A program made the position numbers and the translations under genes. Under the pieces are notes generated by a model, which searched no databases, had not been told where the DNA came from, and saw only the letters and a program-made list of their open reading frames with translations. A DNA stretch of 64,000 bases from Dromaius novaehollandiae (Eukaryota > Chordata > Aves > Casuariiformes > Dromaiidae). The stretch covers positions 14,066,469-14,130,468 of the forward strand of contig NC_088112.1 in the NCBI RefSeq assembly GCF_036370855.1, given 5' to 3'. Below are positions 1 through 13,051 of this stretch, in pieces. Numbering within the stretch: position 1 is the stretch's first letter; every line of letters starts with the position of its first letter.

Positions 1-3000
1 AAAAGATACAATAAGAATAGATGAGCTCTTACAAATTAAAAGCCTCTCTTGCCTAACAAATTGTCTGTCTGCAATAATTAATTGTCTAGAGAGAGTTTCC
101 AATCCTACGTGTTTGGCCTCATTCCAGGCTGTGTAAGAGAAAGGAATATTTGGGAATTTCTTTCATCACCAAGTCAGCTCTCATACCTCCCAAAGCAGGC
201 AGGACAGGATCTGACCGGTCTACCTTGTGAGAGCTCATCCTTAGCACAGCAAGCGGCTGCTTTCTTTTCTAAGTGTAGCTGTAACCGAGTGCCTGTGACA
301 AGTCTCAGCTTGCAGTTTGCAGGGGGAACATTCTGTGGAAGTTTCACCACATGCTTATACATTTTTCATAGGTGACTATTGTTGGATGCCAGATCTTTAG
401 CTCTGAGCTGCTGTGGCCTTTCCAGTGTTGATGGTTGGCAGAAACTCATGGTATGTATGAACCGTATATACTGAAGAGGTGAAAGCACTGTAGGGGTGGT
501 CAGGCATGTGCTGCTGGCAATGCCTTCTGCAGGTTCTCTGATCCCATGCTGACTCCTGGAAAGTGCAGTGTTATTGCCCAGACCCAGTACACTGCCTGCT
601 TTGCTCTGAGGAGAGATCGTCCTCCTTCCTGGCCAGCTATACGCACTGACCACAGCCTGGTGGGTCCACTCCAAGTACCAAGTGCTACAAAGTGGGTTTC
701 CTTAAAAATGTTTCCGGCCCAAACTGTGCCCCATGGTAAGATCACTGCTACCTAAACCATTTACTGAGAGGTTTGTCCAGCCTAAACCTCCTTAAGCAAT
801 TCTTTTCAGTATGTGATTCTCTTCATGATGAATAAGCTTGAACTAATCTTAGCTTTTGCAGTTTAAGCTCCTGTTAATTCTTCTGTTCTCAGGAGTAGGA
901 AGCTCCTTACAGCAAAACCGGAAATATCTGAAGGTTATCATCTCTGCCCCTTCAAAATCCCTTCAGTCTTTTGTCATAGGACTTATCCTCCAGGCCTGTA
1001 TCATTTCTGTTTCTCTCCCATGGAGCTTTTCAGCCATCAAGATCTCAAAGAAGAAGATCAGTAGTTGGCTTTGCTCCTGCTGGTAGATGCTCCAGGTCCT
1101 CCTACACACAGAAGACAAGGAGGAGCCTGGTATCAGCCAGGATCAAGCCTGGGACCGCAAAAAGTCCCACATGGTATGGATGACTTTAACATACCATGAG
1201 TCAGGGCAGAAGGATCCTCTTCTTGATGAAGGTGACGACAGGACGGTCCCCAGCGCAGGCCCTGGGGGGGACGCCTGCTGGCACCCACAGCCCACCTGCG
1301 CAATGCCTGCACCTCCGCCCTGTGCTCCTTGCCAGCACCTTCGCAGTCGTGCTGCCAGGGAGCGTTTTGTTCATCCTCTCACTTGCACCTGCTGCCGAAC
1401 CGCAGAGCCTCCCACCAGCTTTGCAAGGAAGCGCTGTGGGAGTGCCAGGGCTTAGGCAGAGAGGCTTTCCGTGGAGCGAAGTGGGCCCCAAACACCAAAA
1501 CAGCCTCAGGGCAGGCATGTAGATATGTGGACCAGACTTCACCAGTCCAAAGCTGAAACAGGTCAGCTGATACCTACAAAAACTGGCTAGCTGTCCTGAC
1601 AGAGAGCTCAAAAATGCTGCAGGTGTCTGAGCAGCCCAAGGCCACCACCACAGCCCAGAGCATCCCGTCCTCCTGCCCTGCTGCTGGACCAGGAACAGCC
1701 GGCAGCTTGGCCTCCTCCACACCTGGAGATAGGAAAAGCTTTGCACAGCCCAGAATTCAGCTGCTGCCACCAGGTACCACCCCGGCTATGATCTCAGCAG
1801 TGTTCAGAGCAGGATTAAACATTCATCAGGCAAACAAGGGAATTGATGATTGCATTCATCAGGTTTAATGAAAAAGCCTATTGAAAAAAAACCCCTACTT
1901 TTCAAAGCCATAGCCTGTTGCTCACTTCCTGGGAATGCTTCTTGCACACCAGCTGATCTGCACACGCTATACAAACACTCACGCTTGCCTCCAAGCCTCG
2001 TGGTCTGGTAGGGCAGGGCTGTCGCAGCCTCCCACGGACCTCAGGCTCTTGCTCTTTACAGTGCATCAAAGAGATGGAAAACTGTACGGGACTCATACGT
2101 ACTCCCTGTATGGGAGTCAGCCTGCTCTCTGCCTGCTATACAATTTTAATTTATCACCATATCGCTGGAAACAGCTGCATTCAGACCCTCCCTAGCCCTT
2201 GGACAAGGTACAGGAAAACAGTCCTCAGCTTCCTGAAGGTGTTCCCAGGGCTAGGAGTTCTCCAAGAGGCCTGGATGGGATCTCTGTGCTGCACAGGTTT
2301 CAAGCCCTCCACACATCAGTTTGCCCACAAGCAATCTGCATCCGCTTATTCTTAAGCCTCTTCCTTCAAAACTACCTGTAGGATACATAAGACAGAGGCA
2401 CCTGCCAGTTCTGGAGAACTTTCTGTAACACAAATAGACCAGCAGCCTGGAAATAAACCTTCAACATCCTTGCTCTTCACTTAAGAGAAGCTTAAGAAAG
2501 CTTCCTACTACATCACAGCCTGCCCTCGTGCAGACAGGGCCCTGCTCAGCCTTGCCAGGATCTGCAGTGGAGGATGTGGGAAAGGCCTGAGCATCCTTTT
2601 GCTCTCCAGGATGCACTGATCACGTCCGGGAAAATCTATTTGGACAGAGATATCCCTGGAATAGCTGATATTTATGGCACTGCAAATATACACATGTGAA
2701 CGAGATTTTTCTGACAGGATATTGCTCTGGACCCCAGCCATGAACCAGCGTGTGTCTCACACTGTCGTGGGGAGCTGGCTGGATCTGTTTACACAGAGTT
2801 TCTTTGCACAGTTGGCCTGAGTGGGCCGGACCCTGGTCTTGGACTCACTGAGGCTGTTTCACATATCCTTTCCTTGGGATATTTATTTCCCACAAGTATG
2901 CTCTGGCTTATGTATCCCCAGGCAGGGAAAATCAGAGATTTCTGTTGTTTAGCGTTTTTCCAGGACTAGGTTTTCACTGGAACATATTAATTAAAAAAAA

Positions 3001-6000
3001 AAAAAAGAAGACGAAAAAGAAATTACCTAGCACCTTGCAAATCTGGGAAGTCTCTGTCTTTTATTTTTATCATATATCAAGTGGAAATCAAAGTGCTCTG
3101 ATAATGTGGGTAAGCTACTGGCCTCTCCTGTCTATCTAGGCTCTGTGACCAGGTCTAGAACCTTTCTGCAGATTTTTAACTTCAATTTTTCCAAAGGAAA
3201 CAACTCCCATGCTAGATCCTTTCCTAAGAAAAAGACACATTTTTGTCTTTAAATCCAGCGGAACTCCCCTCCAGCCCGTCACAGCTTACACTGCCTGGCG
3301 CACAGTCCGACAGTACCTGCTGTTCCTGAGCAGTTGCTCTGTGCCCCAAAAACATTGTTTTCTAAGTAATTTCAGCCTCCATGACAAAACCCTGCTGCTG
3401 CTCCTCACCCCGTGGTCACTGACCTCCTGGCAGGGACTCAAGCAGTAGCTTTGAGCCACAGCCCCTCTCTTCCCAGCTGTGTCATAGACCTGGCCAGAGG
3501 AGGCTGCGGCACGCATCCCTTCCCTTAGAGCCCCCTTCTCCTTGCTCCTGCACCTCTCCTGCTCATGCGACGTCCCGGGCAGGCAGCCCTGCGCCCAGGG
3601 TAGGGCACAAGCCAGGGCAATGGGGACCTCGGCGCCCAGCTCCTTTTGTGGCCCTCCATCCCTCAACTTTTGACTTTTCCAAATCCAGCCCATGTTAGAG
3701 AGAGAAGTGGAGAACGGCACCTCCAAGCCCTTCTTGGAGCTGAGCTGCCACATGTGGTCACAGCAGGCATCAGCCATGTTGGCTGATTCCCTAGACACAG
3801 CTGCCATCATCCAGGGTTTTGCAGGAGCTCTCTCTGTTTGCCAAATCCCATATCCCTATTCCTGGTGTCCCAGCTTTTCCATGGCTTCCGTTGCACTTTC
3901 CCAACAACCCAACTCCCAGCATTGCTGAGGCCTTTAATAACTGCTGCTTTACACATATGCACACAGACGCAAGACTTCAGAAGGCCCACCCTTCCCATTT
4001 CCTGACTCATTAAGCACTCCACTGCTCAGGAAAGCCCACTTGGGGATTGTTCCAGTTTATGAGTTTCTCAGCTTGCTCTGTGCTTTGTGCAGATCCGCAG
4101 ACCCCGGCACACTGATTCACACAGAGACAGCTGCGCTGCCCAGACGCCTGGTGGGTCAGCCGCGAGGTCTGATGACTTCCAAGTGCCTCTTTCCTATGTG
4201 AAGCTTGTCACCACAAATGTTTTTCAGATGCAAGCTCTCCAGGTATTACATTTGCCACTTCCCGGGTTGCTCCTGCAGATGCGCAGTGCACAGTAGTGTG
4301 TGCCAGCAGCAATGCCTCCTGCTCAGCAACTTTGGGTTCTAGGACCAGCTGCTTCGCTGCACCTCACCACGTGGCTCATGCAGGCTGCACTTCTCACACC
4401 TCCACTGCTATGTTCTCCAGTTAACTCAGGTTCAGCACACCAGCCCCACAGGCTCCTCAGGAGCTTTATAACCACACAGCCATTACACAAGGTCAGAATT
4501 CCAGGATCTCCTGTGGTCAGGAGACTGCAGAAGTGCTGGATTTCTACAGGAAGTGGGTATCTCCTTCCCCTGCATCTGGCACTCCAGACAGCCCTGCAAC
4601 CCCAGGGCTGCTCTGGTGCTGCATCACCAGCATCCTGCACACGACAGCCTTCTGCAGAGCTGGGCCAAGGGATTTCAGATGGGGACATATCTGGCAGCCT
4701 GGCCCCATGGAGCATGTTGCTGTCACTGTGCACTGCGTGGCCACATGATGCATCCCCAGGGTGTCCTCAGAGGAGCTGGCAGGTTTGCATGGTGCAGAAG
4801 GGATTGTGGATAGCCCCTCAGCTCCAGGGAGCTGTGCAGCCATGGCAGCATGGCACTGAGTTTCTAGTGCACCCATTAAATCTGTCAGAAAAGATTAGGG
4901 CAAGGGGATGATGCAGCATCGATAACCAGAGGCCTTTATTCCTCCATCACACTTCCCTTCCAAAGATTTCCAGACAAAAGATCCTTCCTAGAAAAGAGCC
5001 AAGGGGCAGGCCTTAGCATAAATCAACAAACACCACAGCGATTTTAGCTCACAAGGACATTCCTGAGCAGATTTGAAACTTGTATAAACGGAGTGATCCC
5101 ATAGCAGCAGCGCTCTGCTACACTCCAAGCAGGCTGGCCGCTCATGCCGCGTGCAGCAGCCGCTTCACGTCTCCCATGCACGGACACCTCGCAGAGCTGC
5201 AGAGCAGCAGGAAGACTCTCAAGCTTCAGCAGATCATAAGCTTATTAAAGACAGATCTCTGCTTTGGTGTGTGCAGATAAACACATGAAAGCCACTTTGC
5301 TCTATGTGCCGAGGCCACTAGCATCCCTGTTTGACTGAGAGGGAGGCTGTGACATGCTCGCAGTTTCGGTGTTTGGTTTTGAGGGGTCTCAGCTGGGCTC
5401 ACCTAGCAGGAGGCTCCAGCTCGCTCCAGCTCGGAGAGCCCAGGGGCCGTGTCCCGCTGGCAGAGCTGTACATAAGTCAGTCCCTGGCTATTTGGCTGGG
5501 GACTAGAGGGAGGCAGGAGGGGACTGAAGCACCTTGCTCTCAGTGCTTTGCTGCCAGGGTTGCTCTCCCTGGGTCATGCCATGCTGGTGGGGCCATGCTT
5601 CGACAGAGCTCTCCTTTTGACTGGGGACAGGTCCTCTCTAGAGGGAGACCTTAAAGGGGAAACAGCTTCTTGCACAGCTGTCCTGGCAGCTGATATTTGC
5701 ACAGTGCATTGAAACCCACAGATGACAGATCTGAGAGACACGAAAGGTTGCCACTGCCTGTTTGTCATTTGGCCCGGTTCCTCCCTGCCATTGCACATGC
5801 AGAAGGCAATTTCCAGCACAGGCCAGGGCAGCCTTGCAGGACAGATGCCCAGCCCTGGATGGTCCCTGCCACAGGCACGGAGCAGGTGGAGCCTTTGCTC
5901 GTTGGCACACACCTGTGCTGCCAGCGCTGGCCCTGCAGCGGGAGCCTCTCCTGCTCCCAGGGCACAAGCTGCCTGGAGTTGCAAAAGGAGAAAATTTGCA

Positions 6001-8999
6001 CCCTGCCAGCTGGGCTCTAGTTCCCAGCTTACACTTTGCAGATAACCCCCCTTTTCCTTATCTTTTCCCAGTGCAGCCAGAGAGCCTTGATCCTCTCTGT
6101 GGTTTCTGCACCATCTTAGAGAGCAAGTCACAGCTTCAGACCTCCTGTTAGCAGGCAAGCGTGTGCCTGCTGCGGAGACCCGTTCAGGTCTTTCCACATG
6201 GCGAGCAAGCAGCAAGGACCCCAAAGCCTTCACGCTCGTGAGAAAGGCACCGGCAGCACGTGAGGAAGCTGCAGCAGGAGGCAGAAGGTGCCCTCAGCCC
6301 CTCTCTCTGCCGGGTGCAGCTCAGCACAGTCCCCCATGCCACGTGCCCAGAGTGCAGCTCCTTCTCAGCATTTCAAATTTGCCGGATGATAACCTCCATG
6401 CCTGAGTTCACAGCTCTGATCCCACCCACTTGTGGTCTGACTCATGTTGCAGTCACCACGCTGCCTGGATATTGCTGAGCAGAGGGAAGGAGGGAGGGAG
6501 GCAGCCGCCACTCACCACGCACACGCTCGTGCCTCCCTGGCCGAGCTGGGTGCCCGAGCTGAAACTTGGAGAAAGCACCGCTGAGAAGTGCTCTCACCTG
6601 GTCCGCACGGCTGCAGGGACCCTTCAAGGTAAAGCTTTTGTTTTATTTTTCTTCTGGTTGTTACGCTGGTAAATTACTGCACAGGTGAGATCTCAGGGGG
6701 TTTGGGGGGTCCTTGCCGCAGCTGGGGATGTGCTGAGCACCTCACGCTGGGCCACCCTGGGTCAGGGCAAGGCTGTCACTCAGCAGACCCTCGCGCTGTC
6801 TCTCTCTCACCCTGGCTGATGCAGAGTGCAGTTTAGGGACTTGGTGGGGACTGATGGAGCCAGGAGCATCAGCAGGACAAGGAGGGGAGCAGAGGCAGCG
6901 CCCTGCCCTGGCCAGGCAGCCGCAGGAGTGGAGCAGCTCCCCTCTCCACGAGGTTTGCTGCTGAGCCAACTTCTGCACAGAGCTCCCCGGGCTGTTTCTC
7001 TTCCCTGGGCGGTGCAGCAGCCTGCGGGGGTGGCCCTGGCCAGGGGCACAGCAGCCCGTGGGGCTGGGTGCCAGCACAGCCCCGTCTCGCCCAGGGCTGG
7101 CTCTCACGGCAGCTGCCGGAGCCACATGAAAACGCGCGAGTGGTGGGTACTGGCTGTGCCGCCGGCTAGGGGGCTGGTTTAGGGCATAAAGGCAAATCCA
7201 GGGACTTGTGCGGTAACTTCCGCTGCTCCAGCAGCACCCATGAGCCTTGTGCCTGCATTTTTAGTTTCACCCTTCTCATGAAACCTTTGCAGAGGAAACT
7301 TTTCAGATGCTGGCTGCTCTCTGCTGGTTTCCGTGCATCTCTCTGCTCCCTCTTGGTTCAGGCACCCTGAACTCTCCTACCCGCAGAGCCCCCGGTCTAG
7401 CTGGGGCCTTCCCCCTGGGAGCATACAGAAGGCAGGCAGCCCCCCATGGGGAGGGGGCTGTGTCCTGCTCCCCCAGCCCCTCTGCTCACCCCATGGGCAG
7501 CAACCGCCGGGTGCCATTCAGAGCCTGATATCCCCCACGCCAGCACTCCAAAGGAGCCCCTTGGAGCCAGCCGGCCGTTGCATCTTTTTCAGGAGGAAAC
7601 AACGGGGCAAGTTAGAGCATTTTGTTCCTGCCTTTCCCCCCCCTTGCACGTTTATGCATGTGGCTTCCCCGGGAGCGAGCAGGGACGGAGTCAGGCTGGG
7701 AGCAGGGCACAGAGAGTACAGGGCTGCAGGGGAAACCCGAGGGGCAGGGGCAAAACTGCCAGGGAACTGCAGGACCCCCATGTCCCCCCGCAGCCCCAGG
7801 GGTGCGCAGAGTTTTAGAGGGGGCTCAGACTAGCTGAGCTGTGACTGTGTGTGTGTGCCTGTAACACCACGGGGCGAGCGGTGTCCCCTCTCCCCACCCA
7901 AGCAAGGGCTCGGGGCACCCCACGCAAATGGGCAGCACTGCCCCGGGGAGGCACGCGCCTGCAAGGAAGAGAGGGAGAAAAGGCAGCAGAGTTCAGCAGC
8001 GGCGTTCGCTGAGGTGCAGGGATAGCAGTGCACAGGGATGCCAGGGGCCGCAAAGCCGGACAGGCAGTGTGGGGAAGAGTGTCCCTTCCAGAAAAGCTAC
8101 TCAGACATAAACCAGGAACAACCCCACAGCCTCAACAAAGACCTCACAGACAGCAGGGCAAGCTAGCTTCTGTGCTGCTCACACACTTGTTCCTTCTCAC
8201 ATTGTCCTTGAGCCTCAATTCTGGCAAGTTTGGTCTTTTCTACCTGTGAGACAGGCTCATGGCTCTGGCAGAGGGGTGGAAACAGCACGTTTGCAGAGGT
8301 TCCTGCCGTCCCTTCCCGCTCCTGCCATCAGACCTCAGACATCCTCTTTCAGACCAGAGCAATCCCTCCCCTCCTCCCTGCTCCACAGCCCGGCCTGAAG
8401 CACCGTGCACAGAGCGCACAGATGTTTAATCTCTGGAAGCACTTGAACATAATTTTGGAAAGAGACGCCGACACTTTGCTGCAAGTGCTGCAAGGCTGGG
8501 GAATTTGTTTTGTTCCTAATTGACTTTTGCCAGCGCTTTGCTCAAAAACATGTTAAAGCAGGAGGCAGAGAGGGTCTGCCTGAGAGCAGAGCCATCCAGT
8601 CCCCAGAATGGAGCTAAAACACTTAATGCAGGGCTTGTCCTGAGTCCACTGATTGTCACCGTCACTGTCTGTGCCCTCTCAGGTTGCAGGAAACACTTCC
8701 CAAAGACAGGCTGCCATGTTCAGTGCTCCTGAGCACTCCTTTCTGCACTTGCATCCTCTGGTGGTGCAGAGTTACCTAGACTCTTCACAGATTTTAAATA
8801 AACCTATTGTGCCAGAAGTGGAAGCACATAAACGGGGAACAGCAAGTGTATTACTTGTACTGCAGAAATGGGCACTATGTCCCATTAGCCCTGCTGCAAA
8901 AGTGCACAAAGTGCTGGAACAAACAATGCTTGAGGAAAGGAAGCTGAAAGACAGACAGGGGAGTAGGAGTAAAAGAGGGTAAAATGCAACAGAAATTTA
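1..8999. other. Gene-free left flank
   Basis: I see no coding exon here. Open frames are short, lack recognisable domains and do not chain across plausible splice sites. The first 1.2 kb and the last few hundred bases are AT-richer than the middle, which is mostly GC-rich. A 14-base A run lies at 2993-3006 within an A-rich patch, with no visible element body beside it. AATAAA hexamers near 2449 and 8792 have no supported gene in front of them. By synteny this is the space between HRH2 and its upstream neighbour (SFXN1 in human), so distal HRH2 promoter or noncoding exons could lie here, but none can be singled out. Confidence 0.6.
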
Positions 9000-9800
9000 C
9001 CATATATGAATCACAGCCCCCTCTCTAGAGGAGATAATTGACATTTTAAACAGGAACACAGTGGATCAAAGTACACAGCCTTCAACAGAGCAGAAAATAT
9101 CTATTCAGGCAGGAATTACTATAAGAATTGTAAGGAGGTTAAAGAACCACCTAATGGGGAGATGACATTACGTTACAATGGTAGGATCATTAATGCTCTG
9201 GAGAAGGCTATTAATGGAGTTCCTCAAAGATCAGTCTTGAGATGAATTTTATTTAATGGCTTTCATTAGCAATCTGGGCTCAAGAAAACAGGAGTCCTCT
9301 AAGAAAATGTATTGGTGAGAAACTTGGGAGAAGTTTTAAAGTGAAAAAGGGACTAAAAGTACTGCAGGAGAAGAACCAGAGGATCTGAAGATTTACAGAA
9401 ACAAAATAGTTTGGCAGTAGTTCATACATTTAGGCATTAACAGCAAAAATTGCTACCCAAAGCTGGGACTCACCAGTTGAAAACAGCACAGGAGAAATAT
9501 TTGGCTTTTAGGCAAACCCAGGATAGCTGTAAGGAAAGACATGCAATCTTAGGATGTGTCAGACAAGTTTTCACAGCAGAGAGAGCACCCATCAGAGTAC
9601 TAGCGCCACTGGAAAAGGCGCTGCAAGGACTTCCCAGAAGCACTGCCCTACTCTGGTCCCTCCATGCCTGGGGTGATTTTGACCAGGAACAGGTCCAGAC
9701 AGCGGTACCAAGGATAAGCAGGTGAATGCAAAAGCTACCTTACGAGACAGGGCTGCAAGGGTATGATTTTTTTTTAGCCTTTTGCTAGAATGGCTGTCAA
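9000..9800 (+). repeat. Old CR1-type LINE fragment (3' half of the reverse transcriptase ORF)
   Basis: This AT-rich stretch carries worn remains of a CR1 non-LTR retrotransposon in plus orientation. At 9216-9257 the reading is G-V-P-Q-R-S-V-L-R-stop-I-L-F-N, matching the CR1/L2 reverse transcriptase motif GVPQGSVLGPxLFN. At 9427-9468 it reads HLGINSKNCYPKLG, matching the downstream HLGINxKN segment of CR1 ORF2, and the next bases continue the same consensus in another frame (THQLK). Further matches, to the segment where CR1 reads roughly 'lgciRq.f.srdkev.vl.pLykaLv', run to about 9620. Stops and frame changes show it is long dead. The 3' end may extend to about 9920, but the match fades. Ends are approximate, and no target-site duplication was found. 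Known family; identified from memory of the consensus. Confidence 0.62.
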
Positions 9801-12774
9801 GGGAAACAGCTGCTCCATGCACACATAGGTCAAGGAGGAAATGAACCCATTCTGCCAAAAGGCAATGGGAGCTGAAGCCGCACTGTGTGAAAGGTGGCCG
9901 TGAGTTAAATGAGTGGAAAACAGGTGGGAGATGTGCAGTCACCAGAGCAGTGATGCTCTGGAGGGGGCAGGCGAGAGCCTCAAACTTGGTGCGTCTTTCA
10001 GCAGACTGCACTGTGCCAGGCCTCCAACGGCAGCAGACTGACCCCGTGGCCTCCGCTCCTCAGCCAGCCCTCTGGCCTGTTTTTCCCACGAAGCCGTGCC
10101 CAGGCACAGAGACCGCCGTCATTTGGGGGAGTATTTCCATGCACTTGTTTGGCATGGGATCATCTGCTCACCCTGTGCCACAGAAAGGGTCTTGCTTTTG
10201 GAAGAGCCCTGCCAGGATTGAGCACGAGGCTGCTGCGTGGCATCCTGCAACCACCTGGCCAGCAGCAGGTCCTGCTCCACCCTGTGGAAGAGCAAACTCC
10301 CACGAGTTTTGAGGAAAGAAAAGAGAAAGTGCCTAAGGAAAGAAAAAAGAAAGCGCCTGTTTCTCATGCTGAACTAATTAGAAAAGCAGTAAGAGACAAA
10401 CCTACTTCTGGCCAGGACTGCAGTGCGGGCCCAGGGGCTGCCAGGGCTGCTGATGGCACAGCCTGCACAGGGGGATGTGAAATACAAGTCCATACAAAGG
10501 GACTTGAAGCCCAAGCCCCACACTGGCAGGGAAGGAGGAGGCTGTGCTGTGATGGGCTCATCCAGCACCTCTGGGCACAAGCAGCATAACCGGGATCCTC
10601 CACGGTGTCAGAGTCACAGGAAAGCAGCAGGTTACCACAAACTGTGGCTGGTGCTGAGTGCATCAGTGTAGCTGGACCACTGTGACCCACCAGCAGAGCT
10701 GGAGCTGAGCACCCAGGAGAGTCCACATGTGCTGCAAGAGCTGGTGGCAGCAGCAGGTTGCTGATGCGTGGCAAAGCAGCCACATAGGAGGCTGTGATCC
10801 ACCCACAGCATTTTCTGAGTGTGCTACTCCCCCTATAATTTATCCTGCCATTTCCAGCATGTTGGGAGCAATGAAAAAACATTCCTTTCACTTGGAAATA
10901 CCCTTCTCCAGGAACAACCTGTTCTCATCACTGCCATCAGCAGGCAGGCAGCGCTCAGCTTGCTCCACGCTCCTTTTGTGCACAAAAAGCTTTTTTTGTG
11001 AACAAAGAGCTTTCCATGACAAGAGCCTGTGCTTCAGCGGGAGGCGAGGAACCGCTCTGCACGCGCCTGCTGCAGCTGAAGGCATTGCATCCATCTCTGA
11101 GCAGGCTGAATCCCAGCGGCCAGACTGAGAGGACCCCTGTCTGGCAGCGAGTTTGCTCTGCTCACCAGACTGCCTCCGATGGGCTGCTTCATCGCTTTTC
11201 CTTCGTCTCCAGCTCCCCAGGAAAGAACAGGGCTGCAAGTATCCTCTCTAATCCTGGTGGTCCAGTCCCCACATTTCCAAACTGCAGTTCTCAGTAATCA
11301 GCGGTTATTTACTCCGGAGTCTCTCAGGTATACTACCTTGCTTGGCCTACATGCCTTCAACCTTGAACACAAATCACCTGAAGAGTATTTCAGCCTGATC
11401 TGTGTCACGATCTTTTTCTCACAGAACGAGTTTAACTTTAAAAATGTCACCTCTGTCCTCTCCCAGGGCTGGAGTTTATTGTATTTGCTCCATTTCCACT
11501 GCCTGTTGCCCAGCCCTTCCCTCACCTGCAGCCTTTCCCCAGGGAGCCTGCGATAGCCGGGCCTCCTGCGCCATCGCGGCAGTGGAGGCAGGTGAGCCCC
11601 AGTCACCTTGCCCAGGAATGGCACGGCGGAGCGAGGCCACATCAGGAGCTCTGTGGCAGGAGCCAGGGCCAGGCAGTCCTGACTCCTAAGCTTGTCTCTG
11701 ATGCCCTCTCTCACTTTCCCTTTGGAAGCCTTCCAGACTCAGATGCCACTTGCAGTCATGCAGGAGCCAAGAGCCCTTTGAATCTAGCAGCAACATGGTT
11801 CTGGAGACCAACCATTTTCAGTTGCTAAAAGCCCTTTTGCAAGTTGGAGGGGTTTGCCACATTGTTTCTGCCCTTGTAAAATATAGCTTGTTGTTATTTA
11901 TGTCCAGACAGAAAATAGATATAAAAAATAAGGCTGCAAGGGACATTTCCAGCTATCTCCTCCCTGGGATACTTCATTGCCAGTAAAGTGGTTCCTCTTT
12001 CCTTTTAGGAGCCCAAGCAGAGCAAAGCAATGATTTCCTCTCCGGGGTGCATGAACCAGAGCAGTGCTGACGCAAGGGACCAACACAAGGCACGGGCTGC
12101 CAAAGGACCATCCAAAATGCAGTTACTAAGGCAAAATTTCACAAGCAAGTGATTAGTTTTACAAACACAGCTGACCTTTAGAAATTCTCAGGAAAGACAC
12201 TTTCTTCGTGCCCTCCCAGTGCACTTTTTACCGCAAGCCTGTAGGAACTCAGTGCCTTTAGACATCCTATCCATAAGATATGTAGTCACCCTCAGGGGCT
12301 GGAGGACGGAGGCAGGCAGGGACTGGTGTTCCTAGCTTCCAAAGGACTTTCCAATTCAGGTCTAAATGGGCTGGAGCACCTAGCAAGCAGCAGACACACT
12401 CACAGCCAGGAGGGATCCAAGAGGGGCTGCTCAAAGGACCTTCCCCCACTGCAGCTCTGACTTGGCCTTGTCTTTCCAGGTTCTCCCTGGGAGGCAGCAA
12501 ACCTCTGTCCCAGTTGCAGCACTACCAACGGGGAAGGCACATAGCCCAGTCTCCTCCTTACTGTTTCCAACACAAATGCACAGAAGAAGCAACAGAAAAA
12601 TGAAATCACACAAAACCTGACCCCACTCTCTCCTCAGAGGAAAGGAAAAAGCAAGAGAGGATAAAGGAGCAGCTGAGACACATCAACAGCAGCTGCAGAG
12701 GATCAGCTCCAGCACTGAGCTCCAAGGTGGGGTCAATGAGCACAAGCAATTTGCAGGTCTACATCTTTCCCTAG
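9801..12774. other. Gene-free interval upstream of HRH2
   Basis: No coding exon is visible. GC content is intermediate. The nearest good acceptor-like sequence is a pyrimidine tract ending in CTAG at 12771-12774, which could begin the HRH2 coding exon's 5' untranslated part. The HRH2 promoter and any earlier noncoding exon are not identifiable by eye. Confidence 0.5.
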
Positions 12775-12928
12775 ACTATGTCATTCCTAGCATACCAGGT
12801 TGAGCATGTGAAGTGACTGTAATGTTCTCTAGGGTTGTTGTAGGCACAGAGTAAGTTTGAAAAGCACTCCAAAGTTGCCTGGTAGAGGCTTACTCCAAGT
12901 AGCCACGGAGAGCAGGACATCTCCATCC

Positions 12929-13051
12929 ATGCCACTTCACTATGGATCCATGCCACAACCTCACAAGCCCTCCAGAACCCATGGAATTCCACCTGCAGGT
13001 GCTGGTCGGGTCCTTCCTTGCCATCCTCATTATGTTTACTCTCTGCGGTAA
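12929..13051 (+). promoter_or_regulatory. Upstream ORF overlapping the HRH2 start
   Basis: An ATG at 12929, 13 bases before the HRH2 start, opens a 40-codon frame that overlaps the HRH2 N-terminus out of frame and stops at 13049-13051. Its start context is weak (T at -3, C at +4), whereas the HRH2 ATG has A at -3 and G at +4. Leaky scanning would therefore favour HRH2, with mild damping. It counts only if the transcript begins upstream of 12929, which is likely but not shown. Confidence 0.4.

Noticed and set aside
2993-3006. A-run that could be the tail of a retroposed gene copy or SINE
   Set aside because: No recognisable element or reading frame precedes it and no flanking duplication is visible.
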